From Pseudomonadota bacterium (GTDB lineage Bacteria; Pseudomonadota; Gammaproteobacteria; Burkholderiales; Thiobacillaceae), in contig JAKQCX010000005.1 of the NCBI GenBank assembly GCA_029558905.1, forward strand, positions 166,278-230,277: a stretch of 64,000 nt of DNA. Reading direction: 5' to 3'. The translations under genes were made by a program, and so were the position numbers. A model generated the notes under the pieces. That model was not told the origin of the DNA and did no database searches. It worked only from the letters and a program-made list of their open reading frames with translations. Below, in pieces: positions 40,833-49,516 of this stretch (position 1 is the first letter of the stretch; every line of letters begins with the position of its first letter).

Positions 40833-41705
40833 CTATGCGCCACTTTCCAGCGGCAAAGGGGTGGTGCGCAGGATGCGCTTGGCCCCACGTCCCTTCTTCG
40901 CCTCATGCCTCTCCAGCCAGACGATGGCACCGGTGGGACAGCGCTCGATGATCAGGGGGGTGGCCAGGTCATTCCTGGCGTAATCGATGACCGCCAGTTC
41001 CCGCTCCAGACGCATGAGGCCGGCGGGGGCATCGGCCACGCACTTGCCACAGGCGGTGCAGGCCACTTCGCATTGCAGTTCGGCGGTGTCGCCATCCGCC
41101 CGGTTCTTGCAGGCCACCCACAACTGGTGGGAAATGGGCTGCAGGGAAAACAGGTCCTTGGGGCAGACCTCAATGCAATCACCGCAAGCCGTGCACCTGT
41201 CTGCGTCCACCACGGGCAGGCTGAACGGGTTCATGGTGATGGCATCGAAGTCGCAGACCGTCTCGCAATCCCCCAGGCCCAGGCAGCCCCAGGCACAGGC
41301 CTTGCCTCCACCGCCGGCCACCGCCGCGGCACGGCAGGTCCCCAGGCCTTCGTAGCGGGCCCGCATGCGGGCCACATGGTGGCCGCCGGCACAGGCCAGC
41401 CGGGCCACCCGCTTTTCCATCTTGCCCGGGTCCACCCCCAGGAACCTGGCGATGAAGACGTTGGCATCCATGGTGTTGACCGTGCACCGGGCCGGCTCGA
41501 TGCGGCCGGCCACCAACTCCTCGGCGAAGTTGCGGCAGCCGGCAGTGCCGCAGGCGCCACAGTTGGACCTGGGCAGCATCTCTTCCACCCGGTCGATGCG
41601 TGGATCCTCGAAGACATGAAGACGCCGGTTGGCCATGGCCAGCATCCAGGCCAGCATCAAACCCAACAAGGCCATGAACACACCAGCGTAGATCAGGCTA
41701 CTCAT
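40833..41705 (-). CDS. rnfB: Rnf complex subunit B, long iron-sulfur form
   Basis: 290 residues from ATG 41705 (GGAG six bases upstream). An N-terminal membrane helix (SLIYAGVFMALLGLMLAWML) is followed by the four-cysteine motif NCGACGTAGCRNFAEEL, then a cysteine-rich part AWGCLGLGDCETVC and ferredoxin motifs CTACGDCIEVCP and CTACGKC, as in the longer RnfB of anaerobes. It receives or gives electrons to ferredoxin. The gene starts the series and reads directly into nifJ (37 bases), so the ferredoxin-facing subunit and the ferredoxin-reducing enzyme are neighbours. Confidence 0.93.
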   Translation of the reverse strand: MSSLIYAGVFMALLGLMLAWMLAMANRRLHVFEDPRIDRVEEMLPRSNCGACGTAGCRNFAEELVAGRIEPARCTVNTMDANVFIARFLGVDPGKMEKRVARLACAGGHHVARMRARYEGLGTCRAAAVAGGGGKACAWGCLGLGDCETVCDFDAITMNPFSLPVVDADRCTACGDCIEVCPKDLFSLQPISHQLWVACKNRADGDTAELQCEVACTACGKCVADAPAGLMRLERELAVIDYARNDLATPLIIERCPTGAIVWLERHEAKKGRGAKRILRTTPLPLESGA

Positions 41706-41879
41706 CGGTCTCTCCGTCAACTCCCCGACGATAGGTGGCAGCTCAAGGATGGCTCGGGATCAAAAGGTCTTCATAATTCCTTTTTCCAGTCTATAAATTA
41801 TTCAATCATTGATACTTGCAATTGTTTCAATTTTGTTTATTTGTCTATTCAATAATATACCCCTCCGCCGGAGGTGCTC
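41706..41879. promoter_or_regulatory. Divergent rnfB / LysR control region with three TTCAAT repeats
   Basis: 174 bases, strongly AT-rich from 41770 to 41862 against a GC-rich background. TTCAAT occurs at 41801-41806, 41826-41831 and 41848-41853, giving steps of 25 and 22 bases (about two helical turns), always in the same orientation. Such spaced sites next to a divergent LysR gene are typical of its own binding region. The -10-like TTTATAG on the minus strand is a candidate for the rnf promoter. Confidence 0.55.
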
Positions 41880-42845
41880 ATGGCCGCGGTCCCCCCGCTC
41901 TACTACAAGAACAGTCGCCTGAAGCAGCTGCGCGCCTTCACCCAGGTGGTGCGCAGCGGCAGCATCTCTCGCGCGGCGGATAAGCTGTTCCTCTCCCAGC
42001 CCTCCGTATCCCTGCAGATCCAGGCCCTGGAGCGGGAATTGAGGGTCACCCTGTTCGAGCGTCGCGGTCCCAGCCTGAAGCTCACACCGGAAGGGGAGGT
42101 GCTCTACCAGCTGGCGGACCCCCTGGTGGAAGGCATCGACCGCCTGCACGAGAACTTCGCCGCCCAGTTCGGTAAGATCGACTCCGGCGAGTTGAACATC
42201 GGCGCAGGGGAATCCACCATCCTCTACATCCTGCCGGAGCCGGTGCGGCGCTTTGTGGCGGCCTACCCCGGGGTGAGCCTGAAGATGCACAACGTCACCG
42301 GCCGGGACGGACTCAAGATGCTGCGGGCCGACGAGATCGACTTTGCCGTGGGTTCCATGCTCGATGTACCCGAAGACATCGAATACAAGCCGGTGGTGAC
42401 CTTCGATCCCATGCTTATCACCCCGCTGGATCACCCCCTGGCGGTCCAGGACCGGGCCGGGGAAAAGGTCAGCCTGGAGGACGTGAGCCGGTACGGCCTG
42501 ATCCTGCCCCCCAGCCACCTGTCCACCTGGCGCATCGTCAAATACGTGTTCCAGCAGCACAACCTCACCTTTCGCGTGACCCTGGAGGCAGGCGGCTGGG
42601 AGGTGATCAAGAAATACGTGGAACTGGGCCTGGGCATCTCCATCGTCACCGACATCTGCCTCACCGCTGACGAGAAGCTGGCTCGCATCCCCCTCACGGA
42701 ATACTTTCCCCAGCGGGGCTATGGTCTGGTGCTGCGCAAGGGCCGCTTCACCTCGCCCCAGGCCCGGGGCTTCATCGACATCATGGAGCGGTATTACGCC
42801 GAAGCCGGCGGGGCGGCAGGCCCCCCAGCGGCGCGTGCCTCGTGA
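41880..42845 (+). CDS. LysR-family regulator (CysB-like), divergent from the rnf-nifJ genes
   Basis: 321 residues from ATG 41880 with GGAGG just upstream. The N-terminal winged helix is RLKQLRAFTQVVRSGSISRA followed by ADKLFLSQPSVSLQIQALE; the rest is a periplasmic-binding-like sensor. Its composition, with ERRGPSLKLTPEGEVLYQLA and LGLGISIVTDI, is closest to the CysB/Cbl group in my reading. LysR proteins generally control the divergent gene, so this one probably switches rnfB-nifJ onward. The ligand is unknown. ppsR follows after 68 bases on the same strand. Confidence 0.88.
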   Translation: MAAVPPLYYKNSRLKQLRAFTQVVRSGSISRAADKLFLSQPSVSLQIQALERELRVTLFERRGPSLKLTPEGEVLYQLADPLVEGIDRLHENFAAQFGKIDSGELNIGAGESTILYILPEPVRRFVAAYPGVSLKMHNVTGRDGLKMLRADEIDFAVGSMLDVPEDIEYKPVVTFDPMLITPLDHPLAVQDRAGEKVSLEDVSRYGLILPPSHLSTWRIVKYVFQQHNLTFRVTLEAGGWEVIKKYVELGLGISIVTDICLTADEKLARIPLTEYFPQRGYGLVLRKGRFTSPQARGFIDIMERYYAEAGGAAGPPAARAS

Positions 42846-42913
42846 CTGGCCCTGGCAGCGGGCCGGGGCTATAGTGGCCGCCCCACCCCGTCCTGTCCCA
42901 CCGCGTCGAGGCC

Positions 42914-43741
42914 ATGCCGTCCAGCCGCCCCGTGTTTTTCATCTCCGACCATACCGGCCTCACCGCCGAGGTCATAGGCAAGAGCCTGCTGTCCCAGTTC
43001 AGCGGCCAGCATTTCCAGATCCACAACCTGCCCTTCATCGATTCCCTGGACAAGATCCGTGCGGCAGTGACGCGGATCGACACCACCGCGCGGGAATGTG
43101 GCCGGCATCCCCTGGTGGTGGCGACCCTCACCGACCCCAGCGCACGTGAACTGCTGAAGACCTGCGACGCCCTGGTCATGGATATCTACGGCCACTTTCT
43201 CGGCATGCTGGAATCGGAGCTCGGGGCAGCACCGCAGCCCCGGCGCGGCCGTGCGCATGGCATGCAGGATCTTGGGGCCTACCACTCGCGCATGGACGCG
43301 GTGAATTTCACCCTGGATGCGGACGATGGCCTGAACCCGGGCAAATATGCCGTGGCCGACCTGATCCTGGCGGGCGTGTCACGCAGCGGCAAGACCCCTA
43401 CCTCGCTGTACATGGCCATGCAGTACGGCCTGCGGGTGGCCAACTACCCCCTGACCCAGGACGATTTCGACAGGCCCGGCCTGCCTCCCCTACTGCACCC
43501 CCATCTGGGCAAACTGTGGGGCCTGACCCTGGCCCCGGAGCGTCTGGCGCAGATCCGCGAAGAGCGCCGCCCCGGCAGCCGGTACGCCACCCTGGAGACC
43601 TGCCGCCGGGAATTGCACGAGGCGGCCGTGCGCCTGCATGCGGCCGGGGTACCCGTGGTGGACAGCACGCATCGCTCGGTGGAGGAGATCGCCGCGCTCA
43701 TCAAACAGTCCCTGCCGCCACCGCCGCATCAGGAAATCTGA
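42914..43741 (+). CDS. ppsR: PEP synthase regulatory protein (kinase/pyrophosphorylase)
   Basis: 275 residues of the DUF299 family. N-terminal VFFISDHTGLTAEVIGKSLLSQF and the P-loop GVSRSGKTPTSLYMAMQ are diagnostic. PpsR proteins inactivate PEP synthase by ADP-dependent threonine phosphorylation and reactivate it by Pi-dependent removal. The target ppsA is 12 kb away at the other end of the rnf-nifJ series. Its 3' end overlaps the convergent rRNA methyltransferase gene by 13 bases. Confidence 0.95.
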   Translation: MPSSRPVFFISDHTGLTAEVIGKSLLSQFSGQHFQIHNLPFIDSLDKIRAAVTRIDTTARECGRHPLVVATLTDPSARELLKTCDALVMDIYGHFLGMLESELGAAPQPRRGRAHGMQDLGAYHSRMDAVNFTLDADDGLNPGKYAVADLILAGVSRSGKTPTSLYMAMQYGLRVANYPLTQDDFDRPGLPPLLHPHLGKLWGLTLAPERLAQIREERRPGSRYATLETCRRELHEAAVRLHAAGVPVVDSTHRSVEEIAALIKQSLPPPPHQEI

Positions 43742-44517
43742 CGCAGGCGCTCGAACAGGCAGACGGCGGCGGCGGTGGCCACGTTGAGGGATTCCACACG
43801 CGCGCGCATGGGGATGGAAAAAGGGGTGCAGACGGCCTGCAGCTCCGCGCTCAGCCCCGCGCCTTCGTTGCCGAAGGCAAAACCCACCCGCCCGCGCAGG
43901 TCCAGCTGGAACAGACTGGTTCCATCTCCCGGCAGACCGGCATGGACCGGGGCGGCGAAGGCCCTGGCCTCGGCCACCAGATCCACGCCTTCCCGCAGGG
44001 CCAGTTGGAACTGGGCCCCCTGTCCACCCCGCAGGCTCTTGGGCGACCAGGCCTCGGCGCAGCCCTGCGACAGGCATACCCGCGCCATGCCGGCGGCGGC
44101 TGCCACCCGCAGGATGGCCCCGAGATTGCCGGGGTCCTGGATATCTTCCAGCAACAGCAGACCCTCTGGCAGATCCCCTGCCCTGTCCGTCCGGCCAGCC
44201 GGAACGGGGATACGCGCCAGCAGACCACTGGGAGTTTCCAGCGGCGTGAGCGCCGCAAACAGGCCGCGTGTCAACTCCAGGACGGGGGTACCCGCAAGTG
44301 TTCGCACCCATTTCCGGCGCAGCGCGGGTACACAGCCTTGCGCCAGGATCAGGAGGTCGGGGACATGGCCTGCGTCCAGGGCCGCCTGCAGCAGATGCTC
44401 GCCATCCAGCAGGGTCTGGCCGGTCCGGCGGCGCGCGCGTGGGCTGCGCGCCAGTTCCGCGAGGGCCTTGAAGGTGGGGTTATCCCGGGAGCGAATCAGG
44501 TGGGGGGTGTCGCTCAT
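43729..44517 (-). CDS. SpoU/TrmH-family RNA 2'-O-methyltransferase
   Basis: 262 residues with an N-terminal substrate-binding domain (SRDNPTFKALAELARSPRARRR, GEHLLQAALDAG) and the knotted SPOUT domain: motif 1 LEDIQDPGNLGAILRVAAAAG, motif 2 GFAFGNEGAGLS and motif 3 IPMRARVESLNVATAAAVCL. The length and domain pattern fit the 23S rRNA methyltransferase group, but tRNA substrates are possible. The start overlaps the preceding gene (ATGA). Confidence 0.9.
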   Translation of the reverse strand: MSDTPHLIRSRDNPTFKALAELARSPRARRRTGQTLLDGEHLLQAALDAGHVPDLLILAQGCVPALRRKWVRTLAGTPVLELTRGLFAALTPLETPSGLLARIPVPAGRTDRAGDLPEGLLLLEDIQDPGNLGAILRVAAAAGMARVCLSQGCAEAWSPKSLRGGQGAQFQLALREGVDLVAEARAFAAPVHAGLPGDGTSLFQLDLRGRVGFAFGNEGAGLSAELQAVCTPFSIPMRARVESLNVATAAAVCLFERLRQIS

Positions 44518-45389
44518 GGGCAGCCGCCCACCGCCTCGGCAGGGCAGACGTGTCCGTCGGACCAGACCGCGTTGCCCAGTTGCGTCTCCCGCAGACGCAC
44601 GCCGTTCAGAAAGGCATGACGCAGCACCGCGTAACGCAGGTCCGCGCGGGTCAGATCCGAGCCGCTGAGGTCCGCCCCCGTCAGGTCCGCACCGGATAGG
44701 CGCAGGCCCTGCAAATCCGCATTGCGCAGATTGGCACCCACCAGGTTGCCATAACTCAGGTCCGCACCCGCCATTTGCGCGCCTTCCAGATTGATGCGCG
44801 CCATGCGCGCATTGCGCGCCACCACGCCGGGCGCCACGAGACCCCGCTTGTCACAGGCATCCCAGTTCACCGCCTCGGCCAGCGGCGCATTGCACTGGGC
44901 CTTGAGATCGATGCCCGTCTCGATGTCCGTCCGGCCTTTCTGACCCTGCCAGATGAGATAGATGCTGCCCACCAGCACGAGCAGGGCCAGCAGGCCCGCG
45001 CGCAGTGGAGGCCGGCGCTCCCGTCCGATCCGCAGGAGGGCATCGGTCCGTGCCAGGTCCTGGGCCAGGGCCTGTTGCGCCTGGCGTTGCCTGTCCAGGT
45101 CCTGGGGCTGGGCCATGTCGATGCCCGCCCCCTCGCCCAGCCAGCGCTCCCGGGCCTGCTGCCTCTCCTGCAGCCAGAGCTGGTGTTCGGCATCCGCGGC
45201 GGGCGGAACGGACCCCTCCAGGTCGTCGAACTGTCCGCTTTCCCGGATGCTGAGCCAGTCCTCCTGGTCCAGGCTGATCAACCAGTCCGGGGTGATCTCC
45301 CCATTGCGCAAGGCCTCCCGGATCTGCGGCACGGGGAAGGGGCCGATCACGCGGTCCTGCTGGCGCAGATACCAAAGGGGCTGGGACAT
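44514..45389 (-). CDS. GYF-like domain plus pentapeptide-repeat membrane protein
   Basis: 291 residues from ATG 45389. The N-terminal 50 residues (WYLRQQDRVIGPFPVPQIREAL...GEITPDWLISL) are a GYF_2-type domain. A single membrane segment (about 133-150, LLALLVLVGSIYLIW) follows a helical linker. The C-terminal region has about ten pentapeptide units of A(D/N)LXX type (ANLRNADLQGLRLSGADLTG), which fold as a right-handed beta-helix. Function is not known; it may be a protein-binding scaffold at the membrane. The stop overlaps the rRNA methyltransferase start, so the two are co-translated. Confidence 0.82.
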   Translation of the reverse strand: MSQPLWYLRQQDRVIGPFPVPQIREALRNGEITPDWLISLDQEDWLSIRESGQFDDLEGSVPPAADAEHQLWLQERQQARERWLGEGAGIDMAQPQDLDRQRQAQQALAQDLARTDALLRIGRERRPPLRAGLLALLVLVGSIYLIWQGQKGRTDIETGIDLKAQCNAPLAEAVNWDACDKRGLVAPGVVARNARMARINLEGAQMAGADLSYGNLVGANLRNADLQGLRLSGADLTGADLSGSDLTRADLRYAVLRHAFLNGVRLRETQLGNAVWSDGHVCPAEAVGGCP

Positions 45390-45591
45390 GCTGTTTCCGG
45401 GCGCAAGCGATGTGGTGGGAGGGATTGTCCCCAGTGCGCCCGCAAAACGAAAGGTTGCCGGGCTCCGCGCGACCGCATCGTGCCGATGTACGGACCCGCC
45501 CCGCTTTCCCACGGCGCACCGCGCGCAGCCCGCCGCGCCTGCGTCGGCGACGCCCACGTGTCGGCCCACAAAAACAGCCGGCACGCAGAAA

Positions 45592-45634
45592 ATATGTTTC
45601 ATATATAACAATATGTATAATATATTTCATACAT
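45592..45634 (+). promoter_or_regulatory. chr operon promoter and likely operator
   Basis: Very AT-rich stretch before chrB. A perfect TATAAT lies at 45616-45621. It is flanked by two direct copies of ATAT(G/A)TTTCATA (45592-45606 and 45620-45634, 28 bases apart). ChrB is a known chromate-responsive repressor of chr operons, so these repeats are natural candidates for its operator. The -35 box is not evident. Confidence 0.55.
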
Positions 45635-45662
45635 TGCATCTTGCTGAAAAAGGAGCCCGAGC

Positions 45663-46607
45663 GTGTACTTTCTTGCCCTGTTCGTCAGTCTGCCCACCAA
45701 GGCATCGACCGGTCGCATGCGCGTCTGGCGTTCCGTCAAGGCGCTGGGCTGCGCGACGCTGCGCGATGGGGTCTATCTACTGCCCGATTCGGCAGACAGT
45801 GCCACGGCGCTGGACGAGGTGGCGGCACAGGCGCTGGAAGCAGGCGGCAGCGGCGAGGTCTATAGGCTATCGGCATGTGACGAGGCCCAGGAAGCCGCAT
45901 TGCGCACGCTGTTCGACCGTGGCGAGGAGTACGCCCGCGTCGCCGCCGAGATCAAGGAATTCGGGCGTACCCTGGCATGCATGGATCAAGCGCTTGCCGG
46001 GCGTAGGCTGCAGTCGCTCATGCGACGCTTCGAGCAGGTGATGCGCACCGATTACTTTCCCGGCGAGGCCCAGCGGCAGACCCTGGGTCTGCTGGACGAC
46101 CTGCGCGACACGCTCACCCGGCGCATGTCTCCCGACGAGCCGACCACCTGTCAGGCGGAGATTCCAAGGTTGCAGCGTACCGCGTTTCAGGGCCGGACCT
46201 GGGCCACGCGCGCCCGTCCGTGGGTGGACCGACTCGCCTCGGCCTGGCTGATCCGGCGTTACATCGATGCGGATGCGCGCATCGTCTGGCTGACCAGCCC
46301 CGCCGACTGCCGCGCTGACTGGCTCGGCTTCGATTTCGACGGTGCCACCTTCAGCCATGTGGGTACCCGGGTCACCTTCGAGACACTGCTGGCAAGCTTC
46401 GGGCTCGATTCCCACCCCGCGCTGGCGCGGCTGGGCGAGCTGGTGCATTGCCTGGATGCGGGGGGACTCCCGGTCGCCGAGGCGCCGGGCATCGAATCGC
46501 TGCTCGCCGGCCTGCGCGCTTCCGAACCCGACGACGACACACTGCTTGCCCGCGCGTGTGAAATCTTTGACTGGCTGCGTCAGAGTTATGAGGACGAGAA
46601 CACATGA
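45663..46607 (+). CDS. chrB: ChrB, chromate-responsive regulator
   Basis: 314 residues from GTG 45663 with AAGGAG nine bases upstream. The N-terminal domain (LFVSLPTKASTGRMRVWRSV...LRDGVYLLP) and the C-terminal domain (RPWVDRLASAWLIRRYIDADA, FDGATFSHVGTRVTFETL) are the two ChrB regions. In Ochrobactrum and Cupriavidus ChrB represses the operon until chromate is present. It overlaps chrA (ATGA). Confidence 0.92.
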   Translation: MYFLALFVSLPTKASTGRMRVWRSVKALGCATLRDGVYLLPDSADSATALDEVAAQALEAGGSGEVYRLSACDEAQEAALRTLFDRGEEYARVAAEIKEFGRTLACMDQALAGRRLQSLMRRFEQVMRTDYFPGEAQRQTLGLLDDLRDTLTRRMSPDEPTTCQAEIPRLQRTAFQGRTWATRARPWVDRLASAWLIRRYIDADARIVWLTSPADCRADWLGFDFDGATFSHVGTRVTFETLLASFGLDSHPALARLGELVHCLDAGGLPVAEAPGIESLLAGLRASEPDDDTLLARACEIFDWLRQSYEDENT

Positions 46608-47944
46608 ACGCCCCGCCACCGGTCCGGCCTGCCCACCCATCGTTCGGGGAGGCCTTCCTCTACTGGCTGAAGCTCGGCTTCATCAGCTTTGGCGGTCCCG
46701 CCGGGCAGATTGCCATCATGCACCAGGAGCTGGTGGAGAAGCGCCGCTGGATCTCCGAGCATCGCTTCCTGCACGCACTCAACTACTGCATGCTGCTGCC
46801 CGGCCCCGAGGCCCAGCAGCTCGCCATCTATATCGGCTGGCTGCTGCACCGTACCTGGGGTGGCGTCGTTGCCGGCGTACTGTTCGTGCTGCCTTCCCTC
46901 TTCATCCTCGCGGCGCTGACCTACATCTACCTGGCCTTCGGCGACATCGCCTTCGTGCAGGGGGTGTTCGATGGCCTCAAACCGGCGGTGGTGGCCATCG
47001 TGGTGTTCGCCGCCTGGCGCATCGGCACGCGCGCGCTGAAGAGCGGCATCCTGTGGGTGCTGGCCGCCCTATCCTTCATCGCGATCTTCGTCTTCCACGT
47101 GCCTTTCCCCTACATCGTCATCGCCGCCGGCATCCTCGGCTTCATCGGAGGCAAGGTGGCTCCGGACAGGTTCAAGATCGGTGGGGGACATGCCGCTGCG
47201 CACAGGAATTACGGGCCGGCCCTCATCGACGACGACACCCCGCCCATCTCCCATACGCGCTTTCGCTGGTCGTATCTCCTCATGCTCCTGCTGGTGGCGC
47301 TGGCGATATGGGTCGCGGCCATGGCCTTGCTGGACCACCCGGTGCTGCGGAACATGGGCGAGTTCTTCACCAAGGCGGCACTGGTTACCTTCGGTGGTGC
47401 CTACGCGGTGCTGCCCTATCTCTACCAGGGCGGTGTCGAACACCATCAGTGGCTGACCGGCGCGCAGATGATCGATGGTCTGGCTTTGGGCGAGACCACG
47501 CCGGGGCCGCTCATCATGGTGGTGTCCTTCGTCGGCTTCGTCGGCGCCTGGACCAAGGAGATCTACGGGCCCGACGCCTTGGCGCTGGCTGGCTTCGCGG
47601 GTGCCTCGGTAGCCACCTTCTTCACCTTCCTGCCAAGCTTCGTGTTCATCCTGGCCGGCGCGCCCTTCGTGGAATCCACGCACGGCAATCTGAAGTTCAC
47701 CGCACCGCTCACCGGCATCACTGCCGCCGTGGTGGGCGTGATCCTTAACCTGGCCCTCTTTTTCGGCTGGCACGTGATCTTTCCCGACGCCACGGAGACC
47801 GCGCCGTTTTCCGGCAGGTTCGAGTGGCTGCATGCACTGATCTCGGTGGCGGCCTTCATCGCCTTGTGGAAGTACAGGCAGGACATCATGAAAGTGCTTG
47901 GCGTCTGCGCCGCCATCGGTCTCGCACGCAGCTATCTGGTTTGA
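46604..47944 (+). CDS. chrA: Chromate efflux transporter ChrA
   Basis: 446 residues, the long two-domain CHR form. The first half has SFGGPAGQIAIMHQELVEKR and LLPGPEAQQLAIYIGW; the second half repeats the pattern as ALVTFGGAYAVLPYLYQ and LGETTPGPLIMVVSFVGF. About ten membrane helices are visible. ChrA exports chromate from the cytoplasm by chemiosmotic energy. It lies between chrB and an MFS gene in one transcription unit. Confidence 0.94.
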   Translation: MNAPPPVRPAHPSFGEAFLYWLKLGFISFGGPAGQIAIMHQELVEKRRWISEHRFLHALNYCMLLPGPEAQQLAIYIGWLLHRTWGGVVAGVLFVLPSLFILAALTYIYLAFGDIAFVQGVFDGLKPAVVAIVVFAAWRIGTRALKSGILWVLAALSFIAIFVFHVPFPYIVIAAGILGFIGGKVAPDRFKIGGGHAAAHRNYGPALIDDDTPPISHTRFRWSYLLMLLLVALAIWVAAMALLDHPVLRNMGEFFTKAALVTFGGAYAVLPYLYQGGVEHHQWLTGAQMIDGLALGETTPGPLIMVVSFVGFVGAWTKEIYGPDALALAGFAGASVATFFTFLPSFVFILAGAPFVESTHGNLKFTAPLTGITAAVVGVILNLALFFGWHVIFPDATETAPFSGRFEWLHALISVAAFIALWKYRQDIMKVLGVCAAIGLARSYLV

Positions 47945-48011
47945 GTGGCCTCATGCCCTTCGAAACGAAGCCGTACGTCCTTGGTCCCGCACGCCCACCC
48001 GGCCGGAAGTG

Positions 48012-49217
48012 ATGCTGCTGCCCGCCGGCGTGGCGCCCGAGGCGCGTTTGCTGCTTTTCGGCCGTGCGCTGCGGTCCTTCGCCGACGGCTTCGTGGCCAT
48101 CCTGCTGCCAGTCTACCTGCTGGCCTTGGGACTGGGCAGGTGGGAGGTCGGGCTGATCAGTACCGTCACCCTGCTCGGCTCGGCACTGGCCTCCCTGGCG
48201 GTCGGCCGGTGGGGACATCGCTGCGCGCCACGCAGGCTACTGCTCGCCGCCACGTGGCTGATGTGCGGGACCGGCCTGCTGCTGGCCGGTCTCACGGACT
48301 TCTGGCCATTGCTGCTCGTCGCCTTCGCCGGCACGATGAATCCCGGTTCCGGCGACGTCAGCGTTTTCATACCGCTGGAGCACGCCCGTCTGGCCGAATC
48401 GGCGCATGGCGAGGCAATTACGCACCTCTTCGCGCGCTATACCTTCGTTGGCGCCTTCTGTGCGGCGGCGGGCGCGCTGGCGGCGAGCATCCCGCAAGCC
48501 CTGACGGATGCCGGCATGGCCGAACTCGATGCGTTGCGCCTCATGTTCGTCGCCTACGGGATGGCCGGCATCACGCTCTTTTTCCTCTACCGCGAACTGC
48601 CTGACCACCCGGTTCACGGGCAGGTGGTGCCACCCACGCCCCTGGGGCCTTCTCGCGCCATCGTCATCCGCCTGGCGGCGCTGTTCTCGGTCGACGCCTT
48701 TGCTGGCGGTCTGCTGGTACACACGCTGCTGGCGCTGTGGCTGTTCGAGCGTTTCGACCTCTCTCTCACCGCCGCGGGCCGGTTCTTCTTCTGGTCCGGC
48801 CTGCTCTCGGCCGCCTCCCAACTCGCCGCACCCTGGATCGCGCGTCGCATCGGCCTCGTCAACACGATGGTGTATACGCACCTCCCGTCGAGTGTCTGCC
48901 TGATCCTCGCCGCCTTCGCCGACAGCCTGCCGGTGGCACTCGCCTTGCTGTTCCTGCGCAGCGCCCTGTCGCAGATGGACGTCCCGACACGCTCGGCCTT
49001 GGTGATGGCGGTGGTGACGCCGGCCGAGCGCGTCGCGGCGGCAAGCTTCACCACCGTACCGAGGAGCCTGGCGGCCGCCGCCAGCCCGGCCATCGGTGGC
49101 GCGCTGTTTGCCGCCGGATGGATGGCCGCGCCACTGGTGGCCTGCGGGGTGTTAAAGATTGCCTACGACCTCGCGCTCTGGCGGGCGTTCCGGCGGCACG
49201 CGGTTCACTCCTCCTGA
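48012..49217 (+). CDS. MFS transporter in the chromate operon
   Basis: 401 residues from ATG 48012, with about twelve membrane helices. The MFS loop 2-3 signature appears as GRWGHRCAPRRLLLAA, and the second half has a similar LLSAASQLAAPWIARRIGL. The gene follows chrA by 67 bases with no terminator between. The substrate cannot be read from the sequence; position suggests a metal/oxyanion resistance function. The 3' end runs into the 32-bp repeat region. Confidence 0.82.
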   Translation: MLLPAGVAPEARLLLFGRALRSFADGFVAILLPVYLLALGLGRWEVGLISTVTLLGSALASLAVGRWGHRCAPRRLLLAATWLMCGTGLLLAGLTDFWPLLLVAFAGTMNPGSGDVSVFIPLEHARLAESAHGEAITHLFARYTFVGAFCAAAGALAASIPQALTDAGMAELDALRLMFVAYGMAGITLFFLYRELPDHPVHGQVVPPTPLGPSRAIVIRLAALFSVDAFAGGLLVHTLLALWLFERFDLSLTAAGRFFFWSGLLSAASQLAAPWIARRIGLVNTMVYTHLPSSVCLILAAFADSLPVALALLFLRSALSQMDVPTRSALVMAVVTPAERVAAASFTTVPRSLAAAASPAIGGALFAAGWMAAPLVACGVLKIAYDLALWRAFRRHAVHSS

Positions 49218-49276
49218 GGGCGTCTCGGCATGTGCCAAGTGCCACAGGCAGCCGCCGGTCCATCCTGGATTTGCCC

Positions 49277-49430
49277 TTCCGGCACAGCAAGCATCCGAGC
49301 TCCGCCCTTCCGAGTACCCTGGGCAAACCGAGGCCGCTCAATCCGAACGCAGCAAGCACCCGAGGCCGGTCCATCCGAATGCGGCAAACATCCGTGGCTT
49401 GTCATTCTCCGAACGCCGTGAGGAATCTTC
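49277..49430. repeat. Degenerate 32-bp tandem repeat, about five copies
   Basis: Copies start near 49277, 49309, 49341, 49373 and 49407. The best conserved pair (49341 and 49373) reads ATCCGAA(C/T)GC(A/G)GCAA(G/A)CA(C/T)CCG; the others match in the TCCG starts and CCGAG/CCGTG ends. The period is 32 bases almost exactly. No spacers, no palindrome and no convincing protein run through it. It fills the gap between the MFS gene and the convergent permease gene. Confidence 0.6.
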
Positions 49431-49516
49431 AGAAGCGGAGGGCCTGTACCGCGTGGTCCCTGCACGTGGTGCCTCACGCGCCGCGATTGCCCCGTTGCAT
49501 GCATGCTCCCCGCACC

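Noticed and set aside
49277..49430. CRISPR array
   Set aside because: Copies are directly tandem without unique spacers and have diverged.
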